From NCBI GenBank assembly GCA_027563935.2, contig JANVAS020000203.1:6448001-6512000 (forward strand): a stretch of DNA of 64,000 bases. The letters are read 5' to 3'. Position 1 is the stretch's first letter, and the number at the start of each line of letters is the position of its first letter. Made by a program: the position numbers and the translations under genes. The notes beneath the pieces are model-generated. The model was not told the DNA's origin and ran no database searches. It saw only the letters and a program-made list of their open reading frames with translations. This DNA is from Costus lasius (taxonomy: Eukaryota > Streptophyta > Magnoliopsida > Zingiberales > Costaceae). Positions 23,837 through 36,100 of this stretch are shown here, piece after piece.

Positions 23837-24141
23837 TGATTTCACTCATAGTTGGACTTTTGTATTGCCAATCAAAACATTCTGTTTTTCAAAACATTAA
23901 AGTTTGCTGATTTCTTGTTTTCATTGCCCCTATCATAATTGCAAACGAATGCTTAATGGTGCCAAGTGTATGAATGCTATTTTGTGAATCTGAGTTTTCA
24001 TGCACTGTAGTTCTGTTCTACATTGTGGTTCACCCTCAATTGCTATTTCACTAAGATAACAATATATCTAGAGCATCAAATCAATATAGGGATCAAAACT
24101 ATACCTGGTCATTTGAACAAAACCAAACAAACAACATTAGC
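23837..24141 (+). other. Leader of element N, second part
   Basis: Continuation of the leader cut at 10962. It is AT-rich and non-coding, and leads into the gag frame of N. Confidence 0.65.
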
Positions 24142-25719
24142 ATGAATAGCAAGTTTGGTTACTTGAACCAAGGAAATGACTCAGTTAGAAGATATATGGA
24201 AAAGTTTGATGATTTGCACTTAAGGTTTAAATTCTATAGAGAAACATGGGAGCATACAAATCAGTTCATAAGAGGATTAAAAGAAGAAATTAGGGAATCT
24301 CTAGCATATCACTCAATTAGAAACATAGATGATGCCAACCACCAAGCACAAAGGATTGAGTACGACATCAAGATGGCTTTGATGAGGCAAATTGAAAGGC
24401 AAAGTGAGCTAATTGAAAAGCACAGTAAGCAAATTGAAAAGCAAAGAGAGCAAATGGCAAATGGTTGGTCTAAGATGTAAAATCTGTATCGAAATGGTTG
24501 GTCTCAGATGAAAGATCTGTATCGAAATGGTTGGTCTCAGATGAAAGATCTGTATCGGCAATTCATGAACTTAGTAACCCTGGAAATTGAGAAAAATAAG
24601 AAGAGAGATGACAACATCAATGAGGATGAAACACAAGAAATAGAGATTGACCATAAGAATATTAAGGAAACTCATCTTCTAGAAAATCCTCATGTCCTTA
24701 CCATAATTTCTGAGCCTATAAAAGAGTATAAAGTGGAGGTCCTTGTGATTGACCAAATCAAAATTCCCCACTTAAATAAATTTAGTGAGCTAAGCCATAC
24801 TTTGATCCCTCTTAAACCCATAGTCTGCCATCGATACCTGCTAGGGCCATCTTCATTATCATCCCTTTTAGGACCCAAACCCGAGAACACAAAATCTCTA
24901 TACTTAGAAATACCTCAGCCCTCTCCTAAACTTGACCCAATTGAAAATCTTGAGAAAGTTGTGCAAGCTGAACCTGAATCACCTCTTGACCCAACTAGCA
25001 CCGAGCCCCCTATTGATCTATACCTAGAACCACCAATCTTAGGACAATTACCCTTGGAATCAAACCTGCCTATTTCCACTCTTGACTTAGTAATACTTCC
25101 AACCACAAAGAGGGAATCCCTCACTGAACTCTGTATTAAACCACCCTTGAGCTCAACCATAAAACATGCTTTTATGAACATGCTTTCACCAAGTAAGGAC
25201 TACCCCATGATGAACAAAGTCTTTTGCTATGATGCTTTCAAATTTGAAATTTGTTTTGACAAAACCATGACTTTGCATATGCTAAACATGAAATCATCTT
25301 TTGCACTAAATGAAAAGCTACATGGTAAAATTGCTCATGAATCTAATATTGGTTTAATTCTCCCAAATCATGCTTTAGAAAGAACATCATGCATAATGTC
25401 TAGAATTTCATTCTCATACCTGCCATGTCTCTCATTCAAAGCTTTCATATTCAAATATCATATTTTCAAAACAGATATTATTGCTTCATATGAGAATACC
25501 ATTGCTTTCAGAGATTTCTTTTTTACTTGCACGATTACCAATGTCAAGAAGGCTAATGACAACTGTCAAACATTGGGATGGCCACCAGAACTAGGACTTG
25601 AAGCTGCAAAAATAAAGACACCCTCTAGACGGTCAATGCGAGATGATTTTTATACATTAGGGTGGCCCCCAAATTTGCAAGTTAATGATAAAGATTGCCC
25701 AAGTCATCCAGACCCGTGA
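24142..25719 (+). pseudogene. Gag-like protein of element N, interrupted by one stop
   Basis: The first ATG of the clear gag homology is at 24142. The N-terminal 80 residues (LNQGNDSVRRYMEKFDDLHLR, then a FIRGLKEEIRESLAYHSI type block) match the style of the retrotransposon Gag domain. A Lys/Gln-rich helix follows (RQIERQSELIEKHSKQIEKQ). A TAA at 24478-24480 breaks the frame in the first of three 33-bp repeats; the next 403 codons are in the same frame. That part is Pro-rich and has no zinc knuckle, protease or polymerase. Its end carries the peptide TLGWPP twice. A third copy lies just past the stop in another frame (about 25730), so an indel truncated the end. The function of the C-terminal half is unknown. 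Confidence 0.75.
24461..24559 (+). repeat. 33-bp in-frame tandem repeat, three copies
   Basis: ATGGTTGGTCT starts at 24461, 24494 and 24527. Each unit encodes 11 residues (NGWSQMKDLYR). The first unit carries the TAA stop where the other two have AAA. Confidence 0.9.
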
Positions 25720-25817
25720 TGATCTTTGTACCTTGGGGTGGCCACCTGAATCTTCAACATTGGAACTTCAATTTTAATTCTTCAGGAGAAGAATTCTTTT
25801 ACCCCGGGGAAAGCTAA

Positions 25818-27213
25818 TGTAGGAGCATCTCCCATGATTTAATTATCTTTTGATATTATGTTTACTTGCAGCATTTGAACTTGTTTACATTTCACCATTC
25901 AGTTCTACCTAGTCTTGTTTGTTTCAAGACTAGCTTGTAGAACAATTTTGTAAGACAACTTAATTCTCTACTTTGGATGTTTTATGTTGTAGTTAGGTTG
26001 TAGCCTAGGTTTATTTTCACATCTTTGTTTTATTTTGTAGTGATTGTAGTAGGATGTTTAGCCTAGGAATTATATGCACCTGTACTTGCACTACAAGGCA
26101 CCCTTGATCCCCTCAACAATCAACCCTCAAGCCAAAGTCAACTTCAAGACAAATTTCCTACCAATTCAAGTCAACAGTCAGCACCATAAAGCCATTCAGA
26201 GTCAAAGCCCAGCTTCAGTCAACATCCACCGCCAATGTTCATGAAAGTCTAAACAACATAGCCTCCACATCATCAAAATCACGTCAACATGCAGCTTCCC
26301 AATCCTGCTTAGCTGAAAATTCAAAGGCATCTCCTCAAAGCAACCCTTCAATGGTGCATGCAACTCCAACCAATCATCATCACCCATTTATTCCATCTCT
26401 TCAGCGAGAATTCTAGTCAACACCTTTCAGCCCCAAGACCCAACTACAACCGCCCCTCGCAACCAATGGGAAGACTCCATAATTCATTCAAAGCTCTCCA
26501 CCTCTCCAAGCAACTCTCGGCTACACATCCAGCAAGGAACCGCCCATACCACCCAATGGAATAGCTGAACGCAATACATCATCTCAGCCACCCAAATTCA
26601 AATCAAGAAACAACAGCCAATGGATGAAATTGAGGGAATTTGTAACGTTGAGGGAATAGGGTTTTAAGCCCTTGTGTTTGTCACTTTTGCACTGAGTCTA
26701 TGATTTGAAAAAAAGAACATTATTTGTTGATGCGTGAGCATTGCCTTGGTTTGGTGGACTCCAAACGAAACTATTCTTCTCTTCCCCTTCTCTTCCGCTA
26801 AGTGCCGAGAGCTCCTTCCTCTCTTCTCTTCTTCCTCTTCTCCACAAAGCTACCTCCCTCTTCTTGAAGTCCTCTTGCGTGTGGTCATCATCAAATAAGT
26901 TGTCCTTCATCTTCCTCCAACACCAAGCAAAGGGGAAGCATCTTGAAGTAGCGGGAGCAGGGGGATACAAAGAAAGGGGTCTTGGCCCCCTTCCCTAAAG
27001 GGGGCCTCAGGTAATCTCTAATCAAGTAGATTAAATCCATAGGCTGCATGCTAGAGAACATAGTTTTCTTTGCTGTGAAAACATCATTGGCGCATGCTTC
27101 ATCTGCTGATAAGATAGTTTATGCTATTATTGAACCAAACTGCCTGTGCATGCTTAACCTTCCATAGTGCTACATACCTTAGGTAGGATCTTTGGGAGTT
27201 CCGCCCTTCTTCA
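25818..27213 (+). repeat. 3' LTR of element N (about 1396 bp)
   Basis: It starts TGTAGGAGCATC right after a purine/GC tract (ACCCCGGGGAAAGCTAA) and ends CCGCCCTTCTTCA, matching the LTR tail at 9542-9557. Much of it recurs in inverted, diverged form at 47155-48325, which supports its being a repeat. The right end is inferred from these comparisons and could be off by some bases. Confidence 0.72.
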
Positions 27214-27674
27214 ATATTTTTCCCAATTTGGTTAAAACTCTGGATGCGCCTTCCGCAAGGAATTCGTTGGCCCTGGGCATAATGGTCAGGTTGGACTTGA
27301 TTGGATTTTTCATATGTGTTGGTTCAAATGATGAAATTTCTAGAGGTACCCTCAAGAAGTTAGGGCTTTGTGCTATATCAGCCTCCGTTGGACACGAAGT
27401 GCCTAATTTGTCTAGAGAAGGGGAGTTGCCAAGTTGCAATTAGCCGGCGTGCCTACCTTAGGAAACAAGTGTCACCTTGTGCAGTATATCCCACCCCGTG
27501 GGATGCAAGACAGTGTACAAAATGAGGATCCCATCTCACTAAGGAAGTCGGGCGATTTCTCAATCGATTTTTGAGGACTATCGATTCGAATAAAATGGTG
27601 ATAAACAATCACTTATTAAAGTCCGGAATAAATGATTGAAATGTGATACTGATTTGCTCTTGTCTTTGTTGTAG
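27214..27674 (+). other. Leader remnant of Copia D
   Basis: It shares landmarks with E's leader, for example GGATCCCATCTCACTAA at 27527 against 32940, and an intron-like TTGTTGTAGATGG just before the gag start. The open frames here (83-86 codons on both strands) overlap and are probably chance. Confidence 0.65.
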
Positions 27675-28531
27675 ATGGCTTCTACAAACAATAACACCAG
27701 CGGACTGTCATTCCATTCTCTGCTTGATAGAGAGAAGCTGGTAGGAATCAACTACATGGATTGGTACCGAGCCTTGAGGATAGTCCTCAAGCATGAGAAG
27801 AAGCTTTATGTCTTAGAGCAAGCTCTTCCTCCTCCACCGGCGTCTTCAGCTAATATAGCTTAAAGAGAAGCATATTGCAAGCATCAGGATGACGCACTAG
27901 ATGTTGCTTGCCTTATGTTAGCCACCATGTCATCTGAGTTGCAGATGCAACATGAGGATCAGAATGCTTTTCATATCATTACCCATTTGAAGCAGTTATT
28001 CGAGTCCCAGGCAAGGACAGAAAGGTTTGAAACATCCAAATCTGCCTATCCATGCAAGACTCTTGAAGGTGCTCTAGTGGGACCACATGTGCTCAAGTTG
28101 TTTGCGTACCTGTCACATCTCAATAGGCTAGAACATCCAATGGATCAAAATTTGGCCACGGATCTAATATGCAATCGCTGCCTCTGAGTTACAATTCATT
28201 TATCATTAACTTCAATATGAATAAAATTGCCTTTACTCATGAGGAGATGTTAAAACTGCTAGTGACAACCGAAATGGAAATGGACAAGTCCATATCCAAG
28301 TTTGTTCTTATGGTCTCCAAGACCGATAAGAAGCAGAAAAGCAGTAAAGGCAAGTCCAAGACCAAGGCACTAAAGAAGGGCACAGTAAGGGAGAACAAGT
28401 GCTTCAACTATGGCCAGGAGGGCCATTGGCGAAAAGACAGTAAGCATCCTCATAAAGAGATGAAGAGAAGTGACCTTTCATCTTCAGGCTTAGATAAATT
28501 TGTTACCAAATCCTATGTTGTCTATTTCTAG
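27675..28531 (+). pseudogene. Copia D gag, broken
   Basis: The start ATG is at 27675 (MASTNNNTSG). The sequence aligns with E's Gag throughout (REKLVGINYMDWYRALRIVL and later NFNMNKI), but belongs to another family. It has a TAA at 27861-27863 in frame and a one-base loss near 28165. The zinc knuckle reads CFNYGQEGHWRKDS, so the second and last cysteines of CCHC are replaced by Tyr and Ser and nucleic-acid binding would be lost. Non-functional. Confidence 0.85.
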
Positions 28532-29595
28532 CCTTGGGTATTTAATACTGCATGATGACACTGATATTTGCAAAAATATGCAGGTGCTCAATAGAAATAG
28601 GATAATGTTTACAATGAAGGATTGACCATTGATTATGGAGCTTAGGATGCTACCATGTCACTCTCTCTATAACTGATAATAGGATTGTTTTATTATTTGC
28701 ACTATGTAATAGACATTATATCTATTCCTTGGGAATATAATTTTTGGAACAAAGAGCATTTGGTATTCTTATTATTTGCAAATCTCTTGTCATTACATTC
28801 TGCAAAGTAATATGGGTAACAAAATAACTAAATGGATTGAATAAGTGGTTCAAAAAAGAATACCTTTCTTTTGACCATAATATTTTATCATAAAACAAGT
28901 ATAGCATCCATTGACTACATGCATATGGACTCTTGGACTAAAGTTCCTTATAGTAGATTGGCTTTTTCTAACCTCTTTCGAGATATTGGCAAATAGGCAA
29001 AACTTGTTTGATTGATGAAAATAAATGTCCTTCACCAAGTAAGGTGTAGTGGACTAAAAGGTTAAATGGAAAGTAATTCATTATTACCAAAAATATACAT
29101 AGAACCAGCTTATAAAATTCATAAGAACACTTTAGTCTGGAAGAAGAGTACTTGAGCCATAAATGACTATCATAAATGAGTATGAGGTTTACTCAAAGCT
29201 CATCCTTCCTAGAACACCTTAGTGTGAGGGTAAGTCTAGTGGGAGGAATTGAATCATGCTTGGGAAGATTCAATAAATGAAGAGTCATATATCTCTTATG
29301 AGTTGATGCAAAGAATAGTTTTTCTCAACACTAAACTTAATTCCATCTAAAATGTATCTCCTGTTTTGGGAGATGACATGACATTCTATCAGTATCTAGA
29401 GATGATAAGTGTAAGTGATGTATCCTAAGGTGACTGAGGGAAACAAATTTCCATAAACCCACAGAAGAACAAGTCATTGTTGCTCTTATTGCTATTTTCA
29501 TGGAAATGTCTTTCCTTGAAAAGGGCTAGTGGGAGGATGTTCTGACTGGGATATGCTCCAAGGTTGAATCACTTGACACAAATGCTCATAAATGG
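28532..29595 (+). pseudogene. Copia D pol remnants
   Basis: Just past gag, WVFNTA at about 28536 is a relic of the protease WVLDTA seen in E. After this only scattered resemblance remains and no frame over 62 codons survives. The stretch ends at the AATGG target site of E and continues at 38740. Confidence 0.55.
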
Positions 29596-31317
29596 TGTTG
29601 GGGTATGCCCTTAAGGCTAATGTTTGAGGCCTTGGGATTGTATAAGTATCATGTAATAAACTCTTAAGTTTATAATAAGGCATGGTTGTTATTCAGGTTG
29701 TTACCTTGTCTGCTGTAATAAGTGTACTTCTGAATAATGTCTCAAAGCTGTTCAGCTAGGCTGACAGGCTATAAGTCCTTAGTCGAGATATCTTGGTGAA
29801 CATGAGACAGCCTTGATATGATGGAGACTAATATGAGTGCTAATCTTATAGGATGCTTCGAGCATGGAATAAGATGTAGACTCATGGGTACATTGGATGT
29901 ACTGGACAGACCCTACTGGGATATTGCATTGCTTGTCACAATGTGAATGATCCCTGTAAGCAGCAAGTGGCACATGTCCTTTGACTTGAGATCACTTGTG
30001 TTTCTAAATGATGATTGTCATTGTTTTGAGGTAGTTCAATATCATTTGAAATATAATGATTATAGACTATCTTGGATGGTGAGCTTGAATCAGGTTAGGG
30101 CACTAGTGATAGATAAAGGATTGCCGTCTCCTTGTTTAAGGAGTGTGATGTTCTAAAGGCCCCCCTATATGAGATGATTGAGGTAGTGTATGGCCATACC
30201 CAGATGACTATGTGCATCTGATCTAATCATGCTCATCGTATTGGAGTTACAAGCTTGACATGCTTGTCCAATAAGAACATCCAGTGGCAAAGGACATATG
30301 TGTGCCTTGTGAGTTTTGATTCACACTTGTGTCATGGTTTGGGTGTAGTCTTGGAAGACTATTTCCTTTATATCGGGAGACAGTGATGTGTTGCTAGATA
30401 CCCCTCACTGATCGTGATAACGTAAGTTGTCGTTACCGACATTTAAAGGAAACCCTTAGGGTCGCACAATTTGATGATATGGCTTTCTTGAGTCAGATCG
30501 TGTGGACTGAATTGTATGGGTTCAGTTTAAAGGGGTTTAATCTCTGATTGCAAGTGAGATCTAGCCTGATCATGTTTGATTGATTAGGGCTTTAGATCGG
30601 TAAGCTTCGATCGAGAGAGATGATGCTAGATCGGTGAGATCAGGAGCATCAGGAGATGAACGGCTAGATCATGAGCCATTTGGTTCATAGAGGGTCTAGA
30701 CCATGCCTTGGCTTGGCTTGGTTTGAGTTTGGTCTTTGGGCCAAATCGAATTGAACCAAAGCATGAACCGGTTCACTAGGTGAACGCATGGTTCATCAAG
30801 AGGGGCGTTTTGGCGTTGGAGAGTGGCTTCATGACTTTCCATTTTGGGAAGTCATGTAACGTCATTTTGTCTTGATGTCGCCGAAGTGCATTTGCTCTCT
30901 TGTCTTTGCGTTTTGTTTTTGGGGAAAAGAGAGCTTGCTTGCCATCTCGTGTGGAAGGAAGTGGACGACAAGAACAAGCGCTCGGCCAAGGAAACTTCTC
31001 CATCATCCTAACATTCGATCAAGGACACCTTGCGCATCCTTGCTAGCACAAGGAGATCCAAGGAGAAGCCATCTTCTCTTGTGTGTGATTATCTTCGGAG
31101 AAGGGGCACTTGCGCCTTTGCTTCCAAAGCTCCATCTAAACCGAGATGGCTATGGTATGAGTCTCAACTTCACCAAGTTGAACATATGTTTATGCTAAGA
31201 TTCTTGAAAACCTTTTGCTTCCGCTTGCAATGGTGATGCGCCACCCCTTTAAGGTTTTCGCCCCCCTCTTGAAAGGGATTTTGTTTACTTGCGCTCCCCC
31301 ATGAAGGGGACACTTCA
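29596..31317 (+). repeat. 5' LTR of Copia E (1722 bp)
   Basis: TGTTGGGGTATGCCC to GGGGACACTTCA. It would carry promoter and polyadenylation signals; I cannot place a convincing TATA box. Conserved landmarks are a GATAACGTAAGTTGTC near-inverted repeat at about 30417-30432, GATC-rich sequence at 30590-30670, and the 12-bp palindrome TGAACCGGTTCA at 30764-30775. Confidence 0.95.
30764..30775. promoter_or_regulatory. Palindrome TGAACCGGTTCA in the Copia LTR
   Basis: A perfect 12-bp palindrome within a cluster of GGTTCA/TGAACC half-sites. The same site is present at 3245, 11433, 13061, 19214, 22143 and 38181 in other LTRs of this superfamily, and in mutated form in solo LTR L. Conservation across diverged LTRs suggests a binding site for a dimeric factor; that is inference. 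Confidence 0.5.
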
Positions 31318-31319
31318 AT

Positions 31320-31331
31320 TGGTATCAGAGC
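31320..31331 (+). other. Primer-binding site of Copia E
   Basis: TGGTATCAGAGC, two bases after the LTR, complementary to initiator-Met tRNA. Confidence 0.92.
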
Positions 31332-33107
31332 GCCGGTTGAAGCATAATCATATGATTGCTTGATATACTATGTGATCCATGTTTGCGCATCTACATGTAT
31401 GTTGATCTTGTTTGACATATGTTATCTCTTCATGCGAGTATGCTAGATAATAGTATGTTTATATTTGCGCATGTATGAGAGTTATGTTGATTGGCGCATA
31501 TATGTTGGTTGCGGTTATACCATGTTGTTGTTGTTTTTCTAAAACCTAAATGACATGCGCGCCCAACTAGATCTAAGAAGTACCTATTGTAAACCCTTAG
31601 ATGGGTTGATGGGGTTGAAAGCTTCATCTAGAATGGATCAAACTAGTCTGATCAGACCATCTGACAGCCTAGATGGGTTGACCAGATAGCACCTGTGCGC
31701 AAGCACGAGGTGGCTATAGGTCGACTGCATCCAAGGCGTGTAGCGAGGTCTGATTGAGACAACTTCTGAACACACTTGAGTTAGGCCCGGGGTCACACCC
31801 GCTTGCCAAAACTCATGAGGGTGGTTCAGCCCTTGGCGCATGCATGGTTGACCATCAGGTCAACTCGGGTCAGTTAGGACTCGGTGCATGCAAGGGAAAA
31901 GGATCTATCTAGATGGATGAGTGGATCCCTATCAATGGACCATTGTAAGGTTGTAGGGCACATAAGGAAATTAAAAGTGATGCCTATGGGGTTTTCAAAA
32001 TTTTAATTTCTTGATTGGATCGCATGATGATTGAAACCATATGCTTGTTTATTTACTCTTATGTGGGTTGCCCTATTGTGTGCTGTGCTGGGGCCTGTGA
32101 GCCTGGATTTAAAATTGTAAATTAATTTGTGATCTGCGAATCACATTGTACTTAATTTATAATGTATTGTTGACCTGCGAGTCAACCTTGTCTAGATAGA
32201 TCAAAAATGTATTTTGATTAGACAAGAGCACAAAGGCACACATCCAAGAGGAGCATTCACCTGGTGGCGCACCTGAGGTGCTCTTGGCGCTAGAGCCCTA
32301 GGTTGGACCAGATGTGAGGCCAAGGAGCTCAAGTGAAGACTTAAGTAAAATTAAGGTCTTACTAGGGTTCATGGGCTTTTACCACATAAGATCATGCTTT
32401 CTACTTATTGCTAATAATTAGAATTGCATGTTTAAGTTTATCTTCTGCTATAGCCATAGGACATGCCTGATAGTAAGAAGATAAAAGACCGTTAAAATCC
32501 AACGCTAATATATCAAGCTCGTAAGCCTTCTGACGCGAAACCTCACCGTTCTGACTATCGTTGGAGCCGTGTTGAACCCACTCAGTGGGCACGTCCATCT
32601 ATCTTCAGACGGTGCTGGATTACACCTGCGTGTTACAGAGCAGGGATTTATCCCTTCTCGTTGCTCAGCATAGCACGTGGTGGTCCAGGGAGTAGGTCAG
32701 GTCAGCTTGACCATGTAGACTACATATGTGGCGCATATGGTAGCACATGGAGGCAGCCATCTCTGGGATCAGAGACTGTGTTGTACCAACTCAGTTGGCA
32801 CAGTCTGCTGGATTGCCAAGATGAAGGGGAATCGCACGGGTTGGGCGATTGGCTGGGACAGCCTACCAGAAATTAGTGCTTGTCATCTCTGTGCATCTTA
32901 TCTCGCTTGAGCGGGACGCGGAGACCAAGTATGAAATCTGGATCCCATCTCACTAAAAGAGTGTTACTCTTTCGGACTGTTTACTGGATTTTTCAGTCAG
33001 ACAAAATAGTGAGAAAAGAATCTTTCTTAAGTCCTGGATTGATTCTGAAACATTGATACTGACCTTGCTGTTCTTGCCTGTTGTAGATTCCTGCAGCAAC
33101 GAACACC
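31332..33107 (+). other. Leader of Copia E (1.8 kb, non-coding)
   Basis: No long plus-strand frame. The leader ends with a pyrimidine-rich stretch and TTGTAGATTCC, which resembles a 3' splice site (YAG), 20-odd bases before the gag ATG, so a spliced leader is possible. The same feature occurs before D's gag. It probably also carries packaging and dimerisation signals, which I cannot place. Confidence 0.7.
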
Positions 33108-36100
33108 ATGAGCTTCAATGTGCGATCCCTACTGGAAAGGGAGAAGTTTGCTGGGCCGAACTTCTCTGACTGGTTCGGACACCTTAAGATTGTTCTTAAG
33201 GCAGAGAGGAAACTGTATGTCCTCGAGACGGCGATACCGCCGCAGCCCGCTCCGAACGCCGCAAGGGCGGTTCGGGATGCCTACGAAAAGCACGTCAATG
33301 ATAGCATTGATGTCGCTTGCCTGATGCTAGCGTCTATGACGCCACCGCTGCAGCGTCAGCATGAGGATATGTCGGCTATAGAAATTATAGCGAACCTCAA
33401 GATGCTGTATGCTACACAGGCGAGGACTGAGCGCTATAATCTGACGAAGCTCTTCTTTCAGAGCAAACTGGCTGAGGGGAGCCCAGTGGGAGCTCATGTG
33501 CTCAAGATGATTGGGCACAAGGAGGCTCTAGAGAAACTGGGGCATACCGTCAACCAGGAGCTTGCTGTGGACATTATTCTACAGTCTCTTCCGCCTTCTT
33601 TCGATGCGTTCATCATTAATTTTAATATGAACAAAATCGATTGTACGCCGGCAGAGCTGCTGAATATGCTCTTGACAACTGAGGAAACTCTGAAGGGTAA
33701 GCCTTCAACCTCTGTCTTAATGATTCCTTCAAGGAACAAGAAGAAGGGGAAGAAGGGCAAGACCCCTGTCAAGAATTACAGCAAGGCCCTGAAACAGAAG
33801 GTGAAGCGGTCGAAGGACAACAGGTGTTTCCACTGTGGCCAGCTGGGTCACTGGAAAAAGGACTGTAAAGCGCTCCAAGGAGATAAGAGGGGAAGCATCG
33901 CTTCTGGCTCAGGTATATATGTGACTGAGGTCATGTTATCTTCTTCTACCATTTCATGGGTGTTGGACACCGCATGTGGAGTTCACATTTGTTCAAATGT
34001 GCAGGAACTCAAGAGAAGAAGGCAGGTGGGACAGCATGAGGTAGACCTACGAGTTGGAAACGGGGCACGGGTTGCTGCTGTTGCTGTAGGAGACTATTTC
34101 ATTACTTTACCATCTGGCATTGTATTAGAATTGAACAATTGTTATTTTGTACCAAGTATCACCAAGAATATTATCTCCATTCCTGCTCTAGTCAGGAAAG
34201 GATTTGCCTTTGAATGCAAGATTTCAAAGTGTGTTTTAACTTTTGATAATATTGTGTATGCGACTGGTTCAATTAACAATGGGTTATACATGTTGGACAT
34301 GGAAAATTCGATACAAAACATTGATAATAAGAAAGCCAAGTATGCTGATGACAGCACCTTGCTATGGCATAGTCGTTTAGGCCATATAAACGAGAAGCGC
34401 ATTAAGCGGTTGCATGATCATGGACTGCTGGGATCATTCTCCTATGAGGAGATTGATACATGCAAAGCTTGTTTGATGGGTAAAATGATGAAGTCTCCTT
34501 TTCTTCACAAAGGGCAAAGGACTTCAGGTTTACTGGACCTTATACACAGTGATGTGTGTGGGCCATTTAGTAAACATGCCAGAGGTGGCTATCAGTACTT
34601 CATTACCTTTACTGATGATTTCAGTAGGTATGGGTATGTCTATTTAATGAGACATAAAAGTGAATCTTTTGACAAGTTCAAAGAGTTCAAAAATGAAGTA
34701 CAAAATCAGCTAGGCCGAAATATCAAGGCACTTCGTTCTGATCGAGGTGGTGAATACCTGAGTCATGCGTTTACTGACTATCTGAAGGAGTGTGGGATTA
34801 TCTCACAGCTCACTCCGCCAGGAACACCGCATTGGAATGGTGTGTCCGAGAGGAGAAATAGAACGTTACTTGATATGGTTCGTTCTATGATGAGTCAGGC
34901 TACTCTTCCATATTCCTTTTGGGGTTTTGCACTGGAAACAGCTGCAAAGGTACTAAACCGAGTGCCATCCAAGGCAGTTTCAAAGACGCCATATGAGTTA
35001 TGGTATGGGAAACAGCCTAGCTTGACATTTATCAGGATCTGGGGTTGCGAGGCTTATGTCAAAAAGCTCGCCTCTGGGAAACTGGAAAGCAGATCTGAGA
35101 AATGTATCTTTGTCGGTTACCCTAAGGAAACTAAGGGTTATTATTTCTACGATCCCAAAGAGAACAAGGTTTTTGTTGCTCGGACGGCCATATTTCTTGA
35201 GAAGGAGTTTCTTCTGCAAGAGGCCAGTGGGAGAGAAATAAAGCTGGATGAGATTCCAGAGGAAGGACAAAGTAGTCAAGCAGAGTTGGATGAGCCTGAG
35301 CCGGTAGATCAGGTTATTGAACAACCTGAGGCTCAGATATCACGGGAACCGCGAAGATCGGGTAGGATCCGTCGACAGCCTGAGCGCTATGACGGAGTCT
35401 ACATCATTGATAATGATGAACCCCTAACTTATGCGGATGCGGTCAGTGGACCGGAGTCAGCTAGATGGCTTGATGCTATGCGAGCCGAGATGGACTCCAT
35501 GTCAGATAACCAAGTCTGGGATTTGGTTGATCCGCCTCCGGGAGTAATCCCTATAGGCTGTAAATGGATCTTCAAGAAGAAGATTGACATGGATGGTAAC
35601 GTGGTTACCTATAAAGGCAGACTAGTTGCGAAAGGTTTCAAACAAATCTACGGGATAGATTATGATGAAACTTTCTCTCCTGTAGCCATGTTTAAGTCTA
35701 TTCGGATTCTTTTCGCGATAGCAGCATATTACGACTATGAGATCTGGCAGATGGATGTGAAAACAGCTTTCCTTAATGGAAATCTGGATGAGGATGTGTA
35801 TATGACACAACCTGAGGGTTTCACTAATCCAGCAGATCGTCATAAAATATGCAAGTTAAAGAAGTCCATTTATGGACTTAAACAAGCATCAAGAAGCTGG
35901 AACATTCGTTTTGATGAATCAATCTCTGAGTTTGGTTTCATCAAGAACGAGGATGACCCGTGTGTATATAAGAGGTTTAGTGGGAGCGTGATTACATTCC
36001 TAATCCTCTACGTCGATGATATCTTGATCATTGGAAATGATATTCCTGAACTGCATGCTGTTAAAGCATGGTTAGGAAAATGTTTCCAGATGAAAGATTT

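Larger units (their letters stand above)
9542..27213 (+). mobile_element. Gag-only non-autonomous LTR element N (nested, 5' end outside window)
   Basis: The pieces in order are: the last 16 bp of a 5' LTR (9542-9557), primer-binding site, leader, [Copia C inserted, TSD CTGTT at 10958-10962 and 23832-23836], more leader, one gag-like reading frame, a polypurine tract and a 3' LTR. The LTR tail at 9542 matches 14 of 16 bases with the 3' LTR end at 27198-27213, which ties the two halves together. There is no protease, reverse transcriptase or integrase, as in gag-only (TR-GAG/LARD-like) elements, so it would need enzymes in trans. The element sits in the leader of Copia D. Confidence 0.75.

Noticed and set aside
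26202..26998. Frames of 60-90 codons on both strands in 26.2-27.0 kb as possible host genes.
   Set aside because: The stretch is inside N's 3' LTR, parts of which recur inverted at 47-48 kb.
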